Below, one piece after another: positions 1-5,320 of a stretch of DNA of 5,659 nucleotides. The notes under the pieces are model-generated. The model saw only the letters and a program-made list of their open reading frames with translations. It did not search any database and had not been told where the DNA came from. Each line of letters opens with the position of its first letter. Within the stretch, counting starts at the first letter, position 1. Source of the stretch: JAAFIP01 sp043747295 (lineage in GTDB: Bacteria; Pseudomonadota; Gammaproteobacteria; Burkholderiales; Burkholderiaceae_C); NCBI GenBank assembly GCA_043747295.1, contig JAYTPK010000238.1, forward strand, positions 1-5,659. The letters are read 5' to 3'. The position numbers and the translations under genes are program-made.

Positions 1-23
1 TTCGATTCCGCCCCAGGCCACCA
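1..23 (+). tRNA. 3' end of a tRNA gene, probably tRNA-Phe (partial)
   Basis: The first 23 bases fit the end of a tRNA exactly: a T-loop TTCGATT (1-7), a five-base 3' T-stem strand CCGCC (8-12), a seven-base acceptor strand CCAGGCC (13-19), discriminator A (20) and encoded CCA (21-23). The anticodon and 5' half lie outside the window, so identity is not shown directly. From memory, betaproteobacterial tRNA-Phe genes end with a near-identical string, so tRNA-Phe(GAA) is the best guess. A terminator follows seven bases later, so this tRNA is the end of its transcript. Confidence 0.85.
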
Positions 24-29
24 AATTTT

Positions 30-64
30 AAAAGGTCAATCGTTTGCGCGATTGGCCTTTTTTT
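30..64 (+). terminator. Rho-independent terminator after the tRNA
   Basis: The left arm AAAAGGTCAATCG (30-42) pairs with CGATTGGCCTTTT (49-61) around the six-base loop TTTGCG. The stem is 13 bp with one G-U wobble (36/55), and the T-run covers 58-64. It ends the tRNA transcript. The left arm is A-rich and preceded by AAATTT, so the hairpin could also weakly stop minus-strand transcripts of the hydroxyisourate hydrolase gene that ends at 110. Confidence 0.9.
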
Positions 65-109
65 ATGGGTGTTTACATGCGGTTAATGTTGCGCGCATCA
101 CAAAGCCCA
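65..109. other. Short intergenic spacer with no gene
   Basis: These 45 bases separate the tRNA terminator from the 3' end of the minus-strand hydroxyisourate hydrolase gene. I see no open reading frame, repeat or separate terminator for that gene here. Confidence 0.6.
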
Positions 110-463
110 TCAGCTTCCTCGGTAGGTGGAATAACTCCACGGCGTGCACAGCAGGGGCACGTGGTAGTGGTGTGTGATGTCGGCAACGCCGAAGTCTACC
201 TGCACCAGATCTAAAAAGGGTGGCTGCGGCAGCAGAACGCCACGCTGTTGATAATAGTTTGCAACACTAAAGCACAAGCGGTATTGGCCTGTTTGCAGCT
301 CGATGTTGCTAAGCAGCGGGCCATCAGGGTTGCGGCCATCAGCATTTAAAGTGATTGACCGCAGTGATTGCCACTGGCCATCACGCAACGCATGCAGTTG
401 TACCTGCATGCCTGCGGCGGGCTGGCCATGCATGGTGTCCAGTACGTGGGTGGATAAGCCCAT
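110..463 (-). CDS. hiuH: 5-hydroxyisourate hydrolase (transthyretin-like protein)
   Basis: This 117-residue protein is the standard length for bacterial hydroxyisourate hydrolases (also called uraH or pucM). The enzyme hydrolyses 5-hydroxyisourate, the product of urate oxidation, to OHCU. Family marks are all visible: the N-terminal LSTHVLDT block with His6, NADGR with Arg44, the HHYHVPLL block (98-105), and the C-terminal signature YSTYRGS ending in the diagnostic YRGS tetrapeptide. There is no signal peptide, so it should be cytoplasmic; the family usually forms tetramers. The ATG at 463 is chosen because the LSTHVLD block follows at once and AAGGAG sits four bases upstream. The frame stays open to 607, but that would add 48 unrelated residues and run into the divergent gene. 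It is transcribed away from the operon holding the next pathway enzymes, and probably shares control with it. Confidence 0.95.
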   Translation of the reverse strand: MGLSTHVLDTMHGQPAAGMQVQLHALRDGQWQSLRSITLNADGRNPDGPLLSNIELQTGQYRLCFSVANYYQQRGVLLPQPPFLDLVQVDFGVADITHHYHVPLLCTPWSYSTYRGS

Positions 464-467
464 GAAG

Positions 468-473
468 CTCCTT
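468..473 (-). promoter_or_regulatory. Ribosome binding site that sets the hiuH start
   Basis: On the minus strand AAGGAG lies four bases before the ATG at 463. It is the only strong Shine-Dalgarno sequence near any candidate start in this frame and rules against the longer reading from 607. Confidence 0.8.
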
Positions 474-475
474 AG

Positions 476-485
476 ATTGCGCAAT
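476..485. promoter_or_regulatory. Perfect 10-bp palindrome in the hiuH leader
   Basis: ATTGCGCAAT is a perfect palindrome placed just upstream of the hiuH ribosome binding site. It could be a secondary regulator site, but a 10-bp palindrome may also be chance. Its position in the divergent region is the only supporting context. Confidence 0.3.
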
Positions 486-491
486 TTAATT

Positions 492-513
492 TTGTACGCT
501 AAGCAGTATACAA
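492..513. promoter_or_regulatory. Candidate GntR-family operator in the divergent promoter region
   Basis: The outer arms TTGTA (492-496) and TACAA (509-513) are inverted across 12 bases. Inside the right arm lies the palindrome GTATAC (506-511), giving AGTATACAA, close to the TNGT...ACNA pattern known for FadR-subfamily GntR operators. The site lies between the divergent hiuH gene and the GntR-led operon and overlaps the best -10 candidates on both strands. Binding here would plausibly repress both units, including the regulator's own gene. The assignment to the GntR protein at 551 is inference from position and motif shape. Confidence 0.5.
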
Positions 514-532
514 TTTTCAAGCTGCCTTTCAC
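505..532 (-). promoter_or_regulatory. Candidate hiuH promoter
   Basis: Reading the minus strand, GTGAAA (532-527) is followed after 16 bases by TATACT (510-505). The match to the sigma-70 consensus is four of six at -35 and five of six at -10. The -10 box lies within the proposed operator. Predicted from sequence only. Confidence 0.4.
509..514 (+). promoter_or_regulatory. Candidate -10 box of the gntR-puuE-uraD/allC operon
   Basis: TACAAT matches the sigma-70 -10 consensus at five of six bases, 36 bases before the regulator's start codon. The -35 position 17 bases upstream (TTAATT, 486-491) is a poor match, so this promoter would be weak or need help. It overlaps the right arm of the proposed operator, which would fit autoregulation. 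Confidence 0.3.
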
Positions 533-550
533 TACAACTCTTATTGCACC

Positions 551-1213
551 ATGCACAGCCCCACCTATACTATTGTGCAATCGCTCACCCGGGCGATTGT
601 GGAGCACCGTTTACAACCTGGTGCGAAATTGGTAGAGCAAAAACTTGCAGACCATTTTGGGGTATCTCGCACACTGGTGCGCCAAGCATTGTTTCAAATG
701 GCACAAAACCGATTGATTGTGATGGAGCCTGCACGGGGTGCTTTTGTCGCTAGACCGTCTATGCAAGAGGCGAATCAAATTTTTGCGGTGCGCCGCATCC
801 TTGAATTGCAAATGACCCGTGACCTGGTGGCTGCTGCTACACCTGCCCACATCAAGGCCTTGCGCGAACACGTCCAATTAGAGCGCAAGGCTTTGCGTGA
901 CGCGGATGCTAATGCACGCGTGCATGAGTTGGGCGATTTTCATGTGGAAATGGCCCGCCTGATGGGTAATGAGGTGTTGGCCCAGCTGCTAGAGGGTTTG
1001 GTTTCGCGTTGTGCTTTGATTATGTTGATGTATCAAAGTGTCCAAGCTGCAGAGCATTCGGCCAATGAGCACCAAACCTTGGTCGACGCGATAGAAGCTG
1101 GTGACGAAGCGCTGGCGGTGCAGCGTATGCAAGAGCATCTGCACAATGTGGAGAATAGCCTGAGCCTGCAGCGCAAAACACCCAGCCACGATGTGACAGA
1201 GGCGCTAGCATGA
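551..1213 (+). CDS. GntR-family transcriptional regulator, FCD (FadR-like) subfamily
   Basis: This 220-residue protein has the two-part layout of FadR-subfamily GntR regulators. Residues about 6-67 form the winged helix-turn-helix, with LQPGAKLVEQKLADHFGVSR followed by TLVRQAL and the wing ending GAFVARPS. Residues about 75-205 form the all-helical FCD ligand domain. Three histidines expected of the metal/ligand site are present: His131 (DFHVEMARLMGN), His174 (ANEHQTLVDAI) and His196 (MQEHLHNVE). The acidic ligand usually four residues before the first His is Leu127 here, with Glu126 and Asp129 nearby. The ATG at 551 is the only ATG-type start ahead of the DNA-binding domain, since the frame is closed by a stop at 500; its Shine-Dalgarno is poor. 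It heads the allantoin-degradation operon and overlaps puuE by four bases, so it very likely controls this pathway. The ligand is probably a purine-breakdown intermediate, but that is not shown by sequence. Confidence 0.92.
   Translation: MHSPTYTIVQSLTRAIVEHRLQPGAKLVEQKLADHFGVSRTLVRQALFQMAQNRLIVMEPARGAFVARPSMQEANQIFAVRRILELQMTRDLVAAATPAHIKALREHVQLERKALRDADANARVHELGDFHVEMARLMGNEVLAQLLEGLVSRCALIMLMYQSVQAAEHSANEHQTLVDAIEAGDEALAVQRMQEHLHNVENSLSLQRKTPSHDVTEALA
1198..1202 (+). promoter_or_regulatory. Ribosome binding site of puuE
   Basis: AGAGG lies seven bases before the puuE ATG, inside the end of the regulator gene. It supports the start at 1210 and a translationally linked ATGA junction. Confidence 0.6.
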
Positions 1214-2166
1214 CCAACCACCACATCTACGACAGTACGCAGCCCTACCCGCGCGACATGGCGGGCTATGGCCGCAACGTGCCCCACGCCCGCTGGCCCG
1301 CAGGCGCGCGCATTGCGGTGCAGTTTGTACTGAACTACGAAGAAGGTGGTGAAAATCACATCTTGCATGGGGATGCGGGTAGTGAAACTTTCTTGTCTGA
1401 AATGTTCAACCCCGCCAGCTTTGCTGCCCGGCACATGAGCATGGACGGTATTTACGAATATGGCTCGCGTGCAGGCGTGTGGCGTATTTTGCGAGAGTTT
1501 GAGCAGCGCAAATTGCCACTGACTGTGTTTGGTGTGGCCAGTGCATTGCAGCGCAGCCCTGATGTGATGGCGGCTTTTCAATCACTGGGCCATGAGATAG
1601 CTTGCCACGGCCTGAAGTGGATTGCCTATCAAAACCTGCCTGAGGAAGTAGAGCGTGCCCACATGCAAGAGGCCATTCGCATCATGCGTACGTTGCAGGG
1701 CGATGTGCCCATGGGCTGGTACACCGGGCGCGACAGCCCCAACACCTACCGCTTGGTAGCCGACATGGGCGGCTTAGTCTATGACAGCGATTACTATGGT
1801 GATGACCTGCCGTTTTGGATGAAGCTGCGCAAAACCGATGGCACTGATGCGCTGCAACTGATCGTGCCCTATACGCTAGACTGCAACGACATGCGGTTTT
1901 CGCTACCGCAGGGCTACTCGCATGCTGATCCGTTCTACCAGTATCTCAAAGACACTTTTGACGCACTGTACGCCGAGGGCGACCCTGACGGTTTGAATGC
2001 CCCCAAAATGATGAGCATTGGCATGCATTGCCGTTTGTTGGGCCGCCCGGGCCGCATTGCTGCACTGCAAAGATTTTTAGACCATATTGCCCAGCACAGC
2101 GATGTGTGGGTGTGTAAGCGCATGGACATTGCGCAGCACTGGCACACACACCATAAAGCAGCATGA
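1210..2166 (+). CDS. puuE: Allantoinase PuuE (polysaccharide-deacetylase fold)
   Basis: This 318-residue protein matches the PuuE family, often listed as 'putative urate catabolism protein'. These are allantoinases (allantoin to allantoate) built on the CE4 polysaccharide-deacetylase barrel and unrelated to the metal-dependent AllB allantoinases. Visible marks are the N-terminal YPRDMAGYGRNVP block, NYEEGGEN (42-49) where ordinary deacetylases carry the TFDDG metal motif, GHEIACHG (127-134, His128 and His133), GWYTGRDSPNT (169-179), DSDYYGDDLPFW (192-203), IGMHCRLLGRPGR (270-282, His273) and CKRMDIAQHW near the C terminus. Length is normal for the family and there is no signal peptide. It overlaps the regulator by four bases upstream and the uraD-allC gene by four bases downstream, each as ATGA. 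It supplies the step between the two activities of the downstream fusion protein. Confidence 0.94.
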   Translation: MTNHHIYDSTQPYPRDMAGYGRNVPHARWPAGARIAVQFVLNYEEGGENHILHGDAGSETFLSEMFNPASFAARHMSMDGIYEYGSRAGVWRILREFEQRKLPLTVFGVASALQRSPDVMAAFQSLGHEIACHGLKWIAYQNLPEEVERAHMQEAIRIMRTLQGDVPMGWYTGRDSPNTYRLVADMGGLVYDSDYYGDDLPFWMKLRKTDGTDALQLIVPYTLDCNDMRFSLPQGYSHADPFYQYLKDTFDALYAEGDPDGLNAPKMMSIGMHCRLLGRPGRIAALQRFLDHIAQHSDVWVCKRMDIAQHWHTHHKAA

Positions 2167-3998
2167 CCACCATCACACTAGCGCAGCTGAACGCTGCACC
2201 GCTACCACAGGCCCTGCAGATGCTGGAGGGCCTGTATGAACATTCGCCTTGGGTAGTGCAGCAGGCCTTGGCGCAGCGGCCGTTTGGCAGTTTAGCGGCC
2301 TTAGAACACGCCTGCGCCCATGCTGTTACTCAGGCCAGCACTGAACAGCAATTGGCTTTGATCCGCTCCCACCCTGAGCTTGCCGGTAAAGCCATGGTCA
2401 GCCAGTCCCTCACAGCCGAGTCAACGCACGAGCAAAGCAAAGCCGGGTTAACCCAATGCAGCCCTACTGAGTTTGCCCAGTTGCAACAGCTTAACGCCGA
2501 CTACAACGCTAAATTTAGTTGGCCATTCATCTTGGCCGTGCGCGGGCCACGGGGCGTGGGGCTGACCCGCCAGCAGATCATTGCCACTTTTGAGCGGCGC
2601 TTGCAGGGGCACCCTGATTTTGAGCAGCAAGAATGCTTGCGCAACATTCACCGTATTGCGCAAATACGCTTGGCTGATAAATTCAATATGCACCCAGTTC
2701 AAGGCAATGCACTGTGGGACTGGCAAGAAACTCTAGCCCAGCACAGCGACCCTGTGTATAGAGAGGCGGGCCAGCTTACCGTCACCTACCTGACCGATGC
2801 ACACCGCGCCTGCGCGCAGGCCATTGCCCAGCAAATGCGTGAGTGTGGCTTTGACTCGGTAGCGATAGATGTATTAGGTAATGTGGTTGGACGCTATGAA
2901 AATAATAGCTTTACAATCAATGAATACTTGGACTACAGGGCTATTTCATCACTTTATTTGCTTATGGGTAGCCATTACGACACGGTACGCAATGGTGGCA
3001 AGTACGATGGGCGCTTAGGCATCTTTCTACCCATGATGGCAGTGCAACAGCTGCACCGCGCAGGCCAACGGCTGCCCTTTGGCATTGAAGTGGTGGCGTT
3101 TGCAGAAGAAGAGGGGCAGCGTTTTAAAGCTACTTTTTTAGGCTCTGGCGCATTGACCGGCCATTTTCAAAAATCTTGGTTGGACCAACGCGACGCACAG
3201 GGCCAACTACTCCTAGATGTGCTGCTGCAGTCACAAGCACCTGGCGTTGCGCACGATAAAGCCACGCTGCTGCAAGCCATTGAAAGCTTGCAGCGCAACC
3301 CTGCGCAGTATTTAGGGTTTGTTGAAATCCATGTGGAGCAAGGGCCCGTGCTCAATGAGCTGAATTTGCCGCTCGGCGTGGTTACTTCGATCAACGGCAG
3401 CGTGCGCTATACGGGCGAAGTTATTGGCCAAGCCTCGCACGCGGGCACGACACCCATGAACCGCCGCCGCGACGCCGCCGCCGCGCTGGCGCAGCTAAGC
3501 GTGTGGATGGAAGAGCGCGCCACGCGTGACGGCGATTCTGTGGCCACCATAGGCATGCTGCAGGTGCCTAATGGGTCAATCAACGTAGTGCCCGGCCGCT
3601 GCAGCTTTAGCCTAGACCTGCGCGCCCCCACCGATGCACAGCGCAATGCACTAGAGCGCGATGTGCTGGAACAGCTGCAGCTTATTTGCGACCAGCGCGG
3701 CGTGCGCTATACCCTAGAAGAAACCATGCGCGCCAGCGCTGCGCCTAGCAGCCCCGCACTGCAAGCGCGCTGGGAGCGTGCGGTAGCTGCCACCGGGCTG
3801 CCCGTGCACCGCATGCCCAGCGGCGCAGGGCACGACGCGATGAAGCTGCATGAAATCATGCCGCAGGCCATGCTGTTTGTACGCGGTGAAAATTCTGGCA
3901 TCAGTCACAACCCGCTAGAGAGCACCACCAGCCACGACATGCAGTTGGCTTTGGACGCGTTTAACCATCTGTTGCAGCAGTTGTCTGCTGAGTATTGA
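2163..3998 (+). CDS. Fused OHCU decarboxylase (UraD) and allantoate amidohydrolase (AllC)
   Basis: The 611-residue product joins two enzymes. Residues about 5-173 are OHCU decarboxylase, which makes S-allantoin: SHPELAGK with the catalytic-type His70, the STHEQSKAGL segment (87-96), NADYNAKFSWPFILAVRG (111-128), and the closing helix ending IAQIRLADKF. Residues about 183-610 are an M20-type allantoate amidohydrolase, which hydrolyses allantoate with release of ammonia and CO2. Its two-metal site is intact: His271 and Asp273 in GSHYDTV, Asp282 in KYDGRLG, the AEEEG acidic cluster (314-318), His390 in FVEIHVEQGP, and His582 in GISHNP. ASHAGTTPM (424-432) and SGAGHDAM (553-560) are also typical of AllC. 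The linker is only about ten residues. Residues about 246-264 are AT-rich in DNA and unlike the family (see the repeat entry). The start overlaps the puuE stop as ATGA with only a weak ribosome site. No frameshift or internal stop is visible, so both halves should be active. Confidence 0.93.
   Translation: MTTITLAQLNAAPLPQALQMLEGLYEHSPWVVQQALAQRPFGSLAALEHACAHAVTQASTEQQLALIRSHPELAGKAMVSQSLTAESTHEQSKAGLTQCSPTEFAQLQQLNADYNAKFSWPFILAVRGPRGVGLTRQQIIATFERRLQGHPDFEQQECLRNIHRIAQIRLADKFNMHPVQGNALWDWQETLAQHSDPVYREAGQLTVTYLTDAHRACAQAIAQQMRECGFDSVAIDVLGNVVGRYENNSFTINEYLDYRAISSLYLLMGSHYDTVRNGGKYDGRLGIFLPMMAVQQLHRAGQRLPFGIEVVAFAEEEGQRFKATFLGSGALTGHFQKSWLDQRDAQGQLLLDVLLQSQAPGVAHDKATLLQAIESLQRNPAQYLGFVEIHVEQGPVLNELNLPLGVVTSINGSVRYTGEVIGQASHAGTTPMNRRRDAAAALAQLSVWMEERATRDGDSVATIGMLQVPNGSINVVPGRCSFSLDLRAPTDAQRNALERDVLEQLQLICDQRGVRYTLEETMRASAAPSSPALQARWERAVAATGLPVHRMPSGAGHDAMKLHEIMPQAMLFVRGENSGISHNPLESTTSHDMQLALDAFNHLLQQLSAEY
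2896..2949. repeat. In-frame AT-rich imperfect inverted repeat inside the AllC domain
   Basis: The left arm ATGAAAATAATAGC (2896-2909) and right arm GCTATTTCAT (2940-2949) are inverted copies differing by a four-base gap; the 30-base centre is unpaired. The segment is 54 bp, a multiple of three, and encodes part of YENNSFTINEYLDYRAISS. It is much more AT-rich than its surroundings, and its codons (AAT, AGG, ACA, TCA) are rare in the rest of the operon. The AATAGC...GCTATT core resembles a short interspersed motif I recall from Comamonadaceae genomes; that recollection is unchecked. It lies between GRY and the metal motif GSHYDTV, where E. coli AllC has, from memory, about 11 fewer residues. 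Confidence 0.6.
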
Positions 3999-3999
3999 A

Positions 4000-5247
4000 A
4001 TGATGACCATCCATCAAAACCTAGATGCTTGGGTTGATGCCCACTTTGACGAGCAAGTCGCTTTCTTGCAGGCCTTGGTACGTGTACCTACCGACACCCC
4101 GCCGGGCGACAATGCCCCGCATGCTGAGCGCACAGCGCAGTTACTCGATGGCATGGGCTTGCCAGCACAAAAGTTTGTGATGCCCGCCCAAGATGTTCAG
4201 GCTGCAGGTTTGCAATCCATCACCAACTTGATCGTGCGCAGGCAGTACGGCGCAGGCGGTAAAACTATTGCGCTGAACGCCCACGGCGATGTCGTGCCCC
4301 CCGGTGAGGGCTGGACCACAGACCCCTACGGTGGCGAGATCAAAAACGGCAAACTGTACGGCCGTGCATCTGCCGTTAGCAAGTGTGATTTTTCTACCTT
4401 CACCTTCGCGCTGCGTGCGCTAGAGGCTGTCGCCAAGCCCAGCCACGGTGCGGTAGAGTTGCACTTTACCTACGACGAAGAGTTTGGCGGCGAATTAGGC
4501 CCCGGCTGGCTACTAGAGCATGGCCACACCAAGCCTGACTTGATGATTGCTGCAGGTTTTAGCTACCAGTGTGTGGTGGCGCACAACGGCTGTCTGCAAC
4601 TGGAAGTGACAGTGCACGGCGACATGAGCCACGCTGCCATCCCCGACAGCGGCACCGATGCGCTGCAAGGCGCAACGCATATTTTGAACGCCCTGTACGC
4701 GCTGAACACGCAGTACCTCAAAGTTAGCTCCAAAGTGACGGGCATTACCCATCCGTATTTGAATGTGGGCTTGATCGCAGGGGGCACCAACACCAATGTC
4801 ATCCCAGGCAAGGTGGTGCTAAAACTTGACCGCCGCATGATCCCCGAAGAAGACCCGGCCCAAGTGGAGGCCACGCTGCACGAGGTGATTCAAACCGCTG
4901 CCAAATCGTTTAACCCGCCGCGCGGTGGCAAAGCCATCACAGTAGACATCAAGCGCATGCTGCTAGCCCGCGCGATGGTGCCATTGGCTGGCAACCAGCC
5001 TTTGGTGGCCGCTATCCAAGAGCATGGTCAAGCTATCTTTGGCGAGCCCATACCCGCAGTAGGCACGCCGCTGTACACCGATGTACGCTTGTACAGCGAG
5101 CGCGGTATTCCCGGTGTCATCTATGGCGCAGGCCCGCGCACCGTGCTGGAGAGCAACGCCAAGCGCGCTGATGAGCATATTGACCTGCAAGATTTGCGCC
5201 GCGCTACTAAAGTGATAGCTCGCAGCTTGGCGACGTTGCTGTCATAA
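4000..5247 (+). CDS. M20-family (ArgE/DapE/ACY1-like) amidohydrolase-like protein, substrate unknown
   Basis: This 415-residue protein has the M20 fold: LNAHGDVVPPGEGW (92-105), a catalytic-type TYDEEFGGELG (157-167), the dimerisation-lid region from about 200 to 310 (LEVTVHGDMSHAAIPDSGTDA, GGTNTNVIPG), and a C-terminal TDVRLYSERGIPGVIYGAG (360-378). His95, Asp97, Glu160 and Glu161 are in place. Three usual metal ligands are not: the bridging Asp of GRGxxDxKG aligns with Val126 in GRASAVSKCD, the EP-motif Glu aligns near Gly186 in IAAGFSYQ, and the final His of NAHxPDE aligns with Lys388 in NAKRADE. The reading frame is clean there, so this is a divergent subfamily, not an error. It begins one base after the uraD-allC stop with tandem ATGs (4000, 4003), either of which could serve. 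Position suggests a ureido or amide substrate late in allantoin breakdown; another role is possible. Confidence 0.85.
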   Translation: MMTIHQNLDAWVDAHFDEQVAFLQALVRVPTDTPPGDNAPHAERTAQLLDGMGLPAQKFVMPAQDVQAAGLQSITNLIVRRQYGAGGKTIALNAHGDVVPPGEGWTTDPYGGEIKNGKLYGRASAVSKCDFSTFTFALRALEAVAKPSHGAVELHFTYDEEFGGELGPGWLLEHGHTKPDLMIAAGFSYQCVVAHNGCLQLEVTVHGDMSHAAIPDSGTDALQGATHILNALYALNTQYLKVSSKVTGITHPYLNVGLIAGGTNTNVIPGKVVLKLDRRMIPEEDPAQVEATLHEVIQTAAKSFNPPRGGKAITVDIKRMLLARAMVPLAGNQPLVAAIQEHGQAIFGEPIPAVGTPLYTDVRLYSERGIPGVIYGAGPRTVLESNAKRADEHIDLQDLRRATKVIARSLATLLS

Positions 5248-5285
5248 AAAAAGCCCTTTCATTCTTGGCGAATGAGAGGGCTTTT
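5246..5285. terminator. Bidirectional Rho-independent terminator closing the operon
   Basis: GCCCTTTCATTC (5253-5264) pairs with GAATGAGAGGGC (5270-5281) around the loop TTGGC, with one G-T wobble; four more A-T pairs extend the stem to 16 bp (5249-5285). The T-run CTTTT follows on the plus strand and a seven-A run (5246-5252) gives the U-tract for the minus strand. It overlaps the stop codon of the M20 gene and lies 35 bases past the stop of the converging minus-strand gene, so it serves both. Confidence 0.92.
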
Positions 5286-5320
5286 GCGATTAGTGGGCTG
5301 GGCTCTAGGCCCAAGGGTGA

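Noticed and set aside
464..607. 48-residue N-terminal extension of hiuH
   Set aside because: Family members begin at the LSTHVLD block, the ribosome site fits the ATG at 463, and the extension would run through the promoter region into the divergent gene.
303..635. 110-residue open frame on the plus strand
   Set aside because: It is antisense to hiuH and overlaps the start of the regulator in another frame. Its translation is Cys/Arg/Pro-rich with no family features.
544..753. Alternative-frame start just upstream of the GntR gene
   Set aside because: A TTG start in a frame with no DNA-binding motif; it is a shadow of the regulator gene.
1033..1581. 182-residue open frame on the minus strand
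   Set aside because: It lies across the gntR-puuE junction on the opposite strand. Both plus-strand genes have clear family motifs, and this frame shows no recognisable domain or ribosome site.
3121..3150. AT-rich patch (TTTTAAAGCTACTTTTTTAG) as a second copy of the AllC repeat
   Set aside because: It encodes the conserved family sequence RFKATFLGSGAL, lacks the inverted arms, and adds no extra residues.
3460..3490. CCGCCG-type microrepeat
   Set aside because: It encodes the conserved RRRDAAAAL segment following GTTPM in amidohydrolases, so codon content explains it.
5299..5313. TGGGC/GCCCA mini-hairpin after the lipoprotein stop
   Set aside because: The stem is only 5 bp and has no U-tract; the strong terminator at 5246-5285 explains termination.
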